In this document: one piece after another, positions 63,813-64,000 of the stretch | Numbering within the stretch: the first letter of the stretch is position 1 | Layout of the letters: each line of letters begins with the position of its first letter | Origin: Methylococcaceae bacterium | GTDB lineage: Bacteria > Pseudomonadota > Gammaproteobacteria > Methylococcales > Methylomonadaceae | Reading direction: 5' to 3' | Assembly (NCBI GenBank): GCA_021647585.1 | Contig: JAKIUK010000001.1 | Span: 124,001 to 188,000, forward strand | DNA: 64,000 nucleotides | Notes under the pieces: generated by a model | What the model was told of the DNA's origin: nothing | Databases searched by the model: none | The model's input: the letters and a program-made list of their open reading frames with translations, nothing else | Translations under genes and position numbers: made by a program

Positions 63813-64000
63813 TCAAGATTCTTGAGCAGATGGCTGATTAGAGCTCATAAAGGTAATCGGCGCATCTTCTTCATTTTCAAATGAAACCTTTTCCCATGCA
63901 TCTGGACTTTTCAGCAGCTCAAGCAATAATTTGTTATTTAATGCATGACCTGATTTAAACCCTTTATATTCTCCGATCAAGCTATGACCTAATAAATACA
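63813..64000 (-). CDS. lpxC: UDP-3-O-acyl-N-acetylglucosamine deacetylase, C-terminal end
   Basis: Only the last 62 residues lie in the window; the gene continues past 64000. They read as the LpxC C-terminus: YLLGHSLIGEYKGFKSGHA (containing the active-site His of the GHS/SGH segment), LNNKLLLELLKSPDAWEKV and SFENEEDAP. LpxC is the committed zinc-dependent step of lipid A synthesis. The stop TGA is at 63815-63813. The gap to dciA (63597-63812) holds only an ATTCAC/GTGAAT hairpin near 63741-63763. Confidence 0.93.
   Translation of the reverse strand, partial: YLLGHSLIGEYKGFKSGHALNNKLLLELLKSPDAWEKVSFENEEDAPITFMSSNQPSAQES

Noticed and set aside
1..64000. tRNA or rRNA genes
   Set aside because: I looked for acceptor/T-arm patterns and rRNA landmarks in the gaps and found none I could support by eye.

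Overview
The window is A+T-rich chromosomal DNA from a gammaproteobacterial (type I) methanotroph of the order Methylococcales. The deciding evidence is a complete pmoCAB operon for particulate methane monooxygenase (26163-29121, minus strand), in which every copper ligand I could place is conserved. Housekeeping blocks of gammaproteobacterial type surround it: pilMNOPQ-aroK-aroB-damX-hemE, mrcA next to pilM, gpmI-envC-ctpA, yibN-secB-gpsA, and dciA facing lpxC. I cannot name the species from the sequence.

Layout. 1-5257 (-): N-terminal ~1750 residues of a giant TcB/SpvB-Rhs toxin-complex protein that runs off the window. 5258-6370: gene-free DNA packed with nested miniature inverted-repeat elements. 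6371-8187: a membrane protein and a glutathione transferase-like gene. 8265-17342 (-): nine-gene MSHA-type pilus assembly locus (mshI, a pilN-like gene, mshJKLMNEG) without pilin genes, with the same repeat family near both ends. 17962-23748 (+): a secreted beta-propeller protein, a large fusion of a catalase-like heme domain with a LodA-type cysteine tryptophylquinone oxidase, and its LodB-like flavoprotein. 23900-25830: an IS1111/IS110 element nested inside a miniature repeat, then further palindromic DNA. 26085-29259: pmoCAB with promoter and terminator. 30182-38377 (-): ald, glk, DUF411, yjbQ, a DASS carrier, hemE, damX and aroB. 38727-44329 (-): aroK and pilQPONM. 44625-64000: mrcA, gltA, rpmE, xth, ampG, nhaD, sulfite reductase with DUF934, ctpA, envC, gpmI, arsR, yibN, secB, gpsA, a short membrane-protein gene, a TusB-like gene, dciA and the 3' end of lpxC.

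How the genes fit together. PmoCAB starts methane oxidation. Ald may assimilate ammonium into alanine, CysI/DUF934 reduces sulfite for cysteine, and GltA and GpmI serve central metabolism. Two separate PilM/N/O/P/Q-type machines are encoded (type IVa pilus and MSHA). The accessory third of the window (1-25830) combines a toxin gene, an unusual oxidase cluster and several layers of mobile DNA, and is the most interesting part.

The strongest candidate for something little described is the catalase-like/LodA fusion cluster. Its two predicted cofactor residues are Cys761 and Trp826, 65 residues apart as in LodA (Cys516/Trp581). The best mobile-DNA observation is a family of miniature elements with CCTAGAAA termini. 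Two copies have perfect 5-bp target duplications, and one larger copy is split by an IS at almost the same point where another larger copy is split by a smaller relative.
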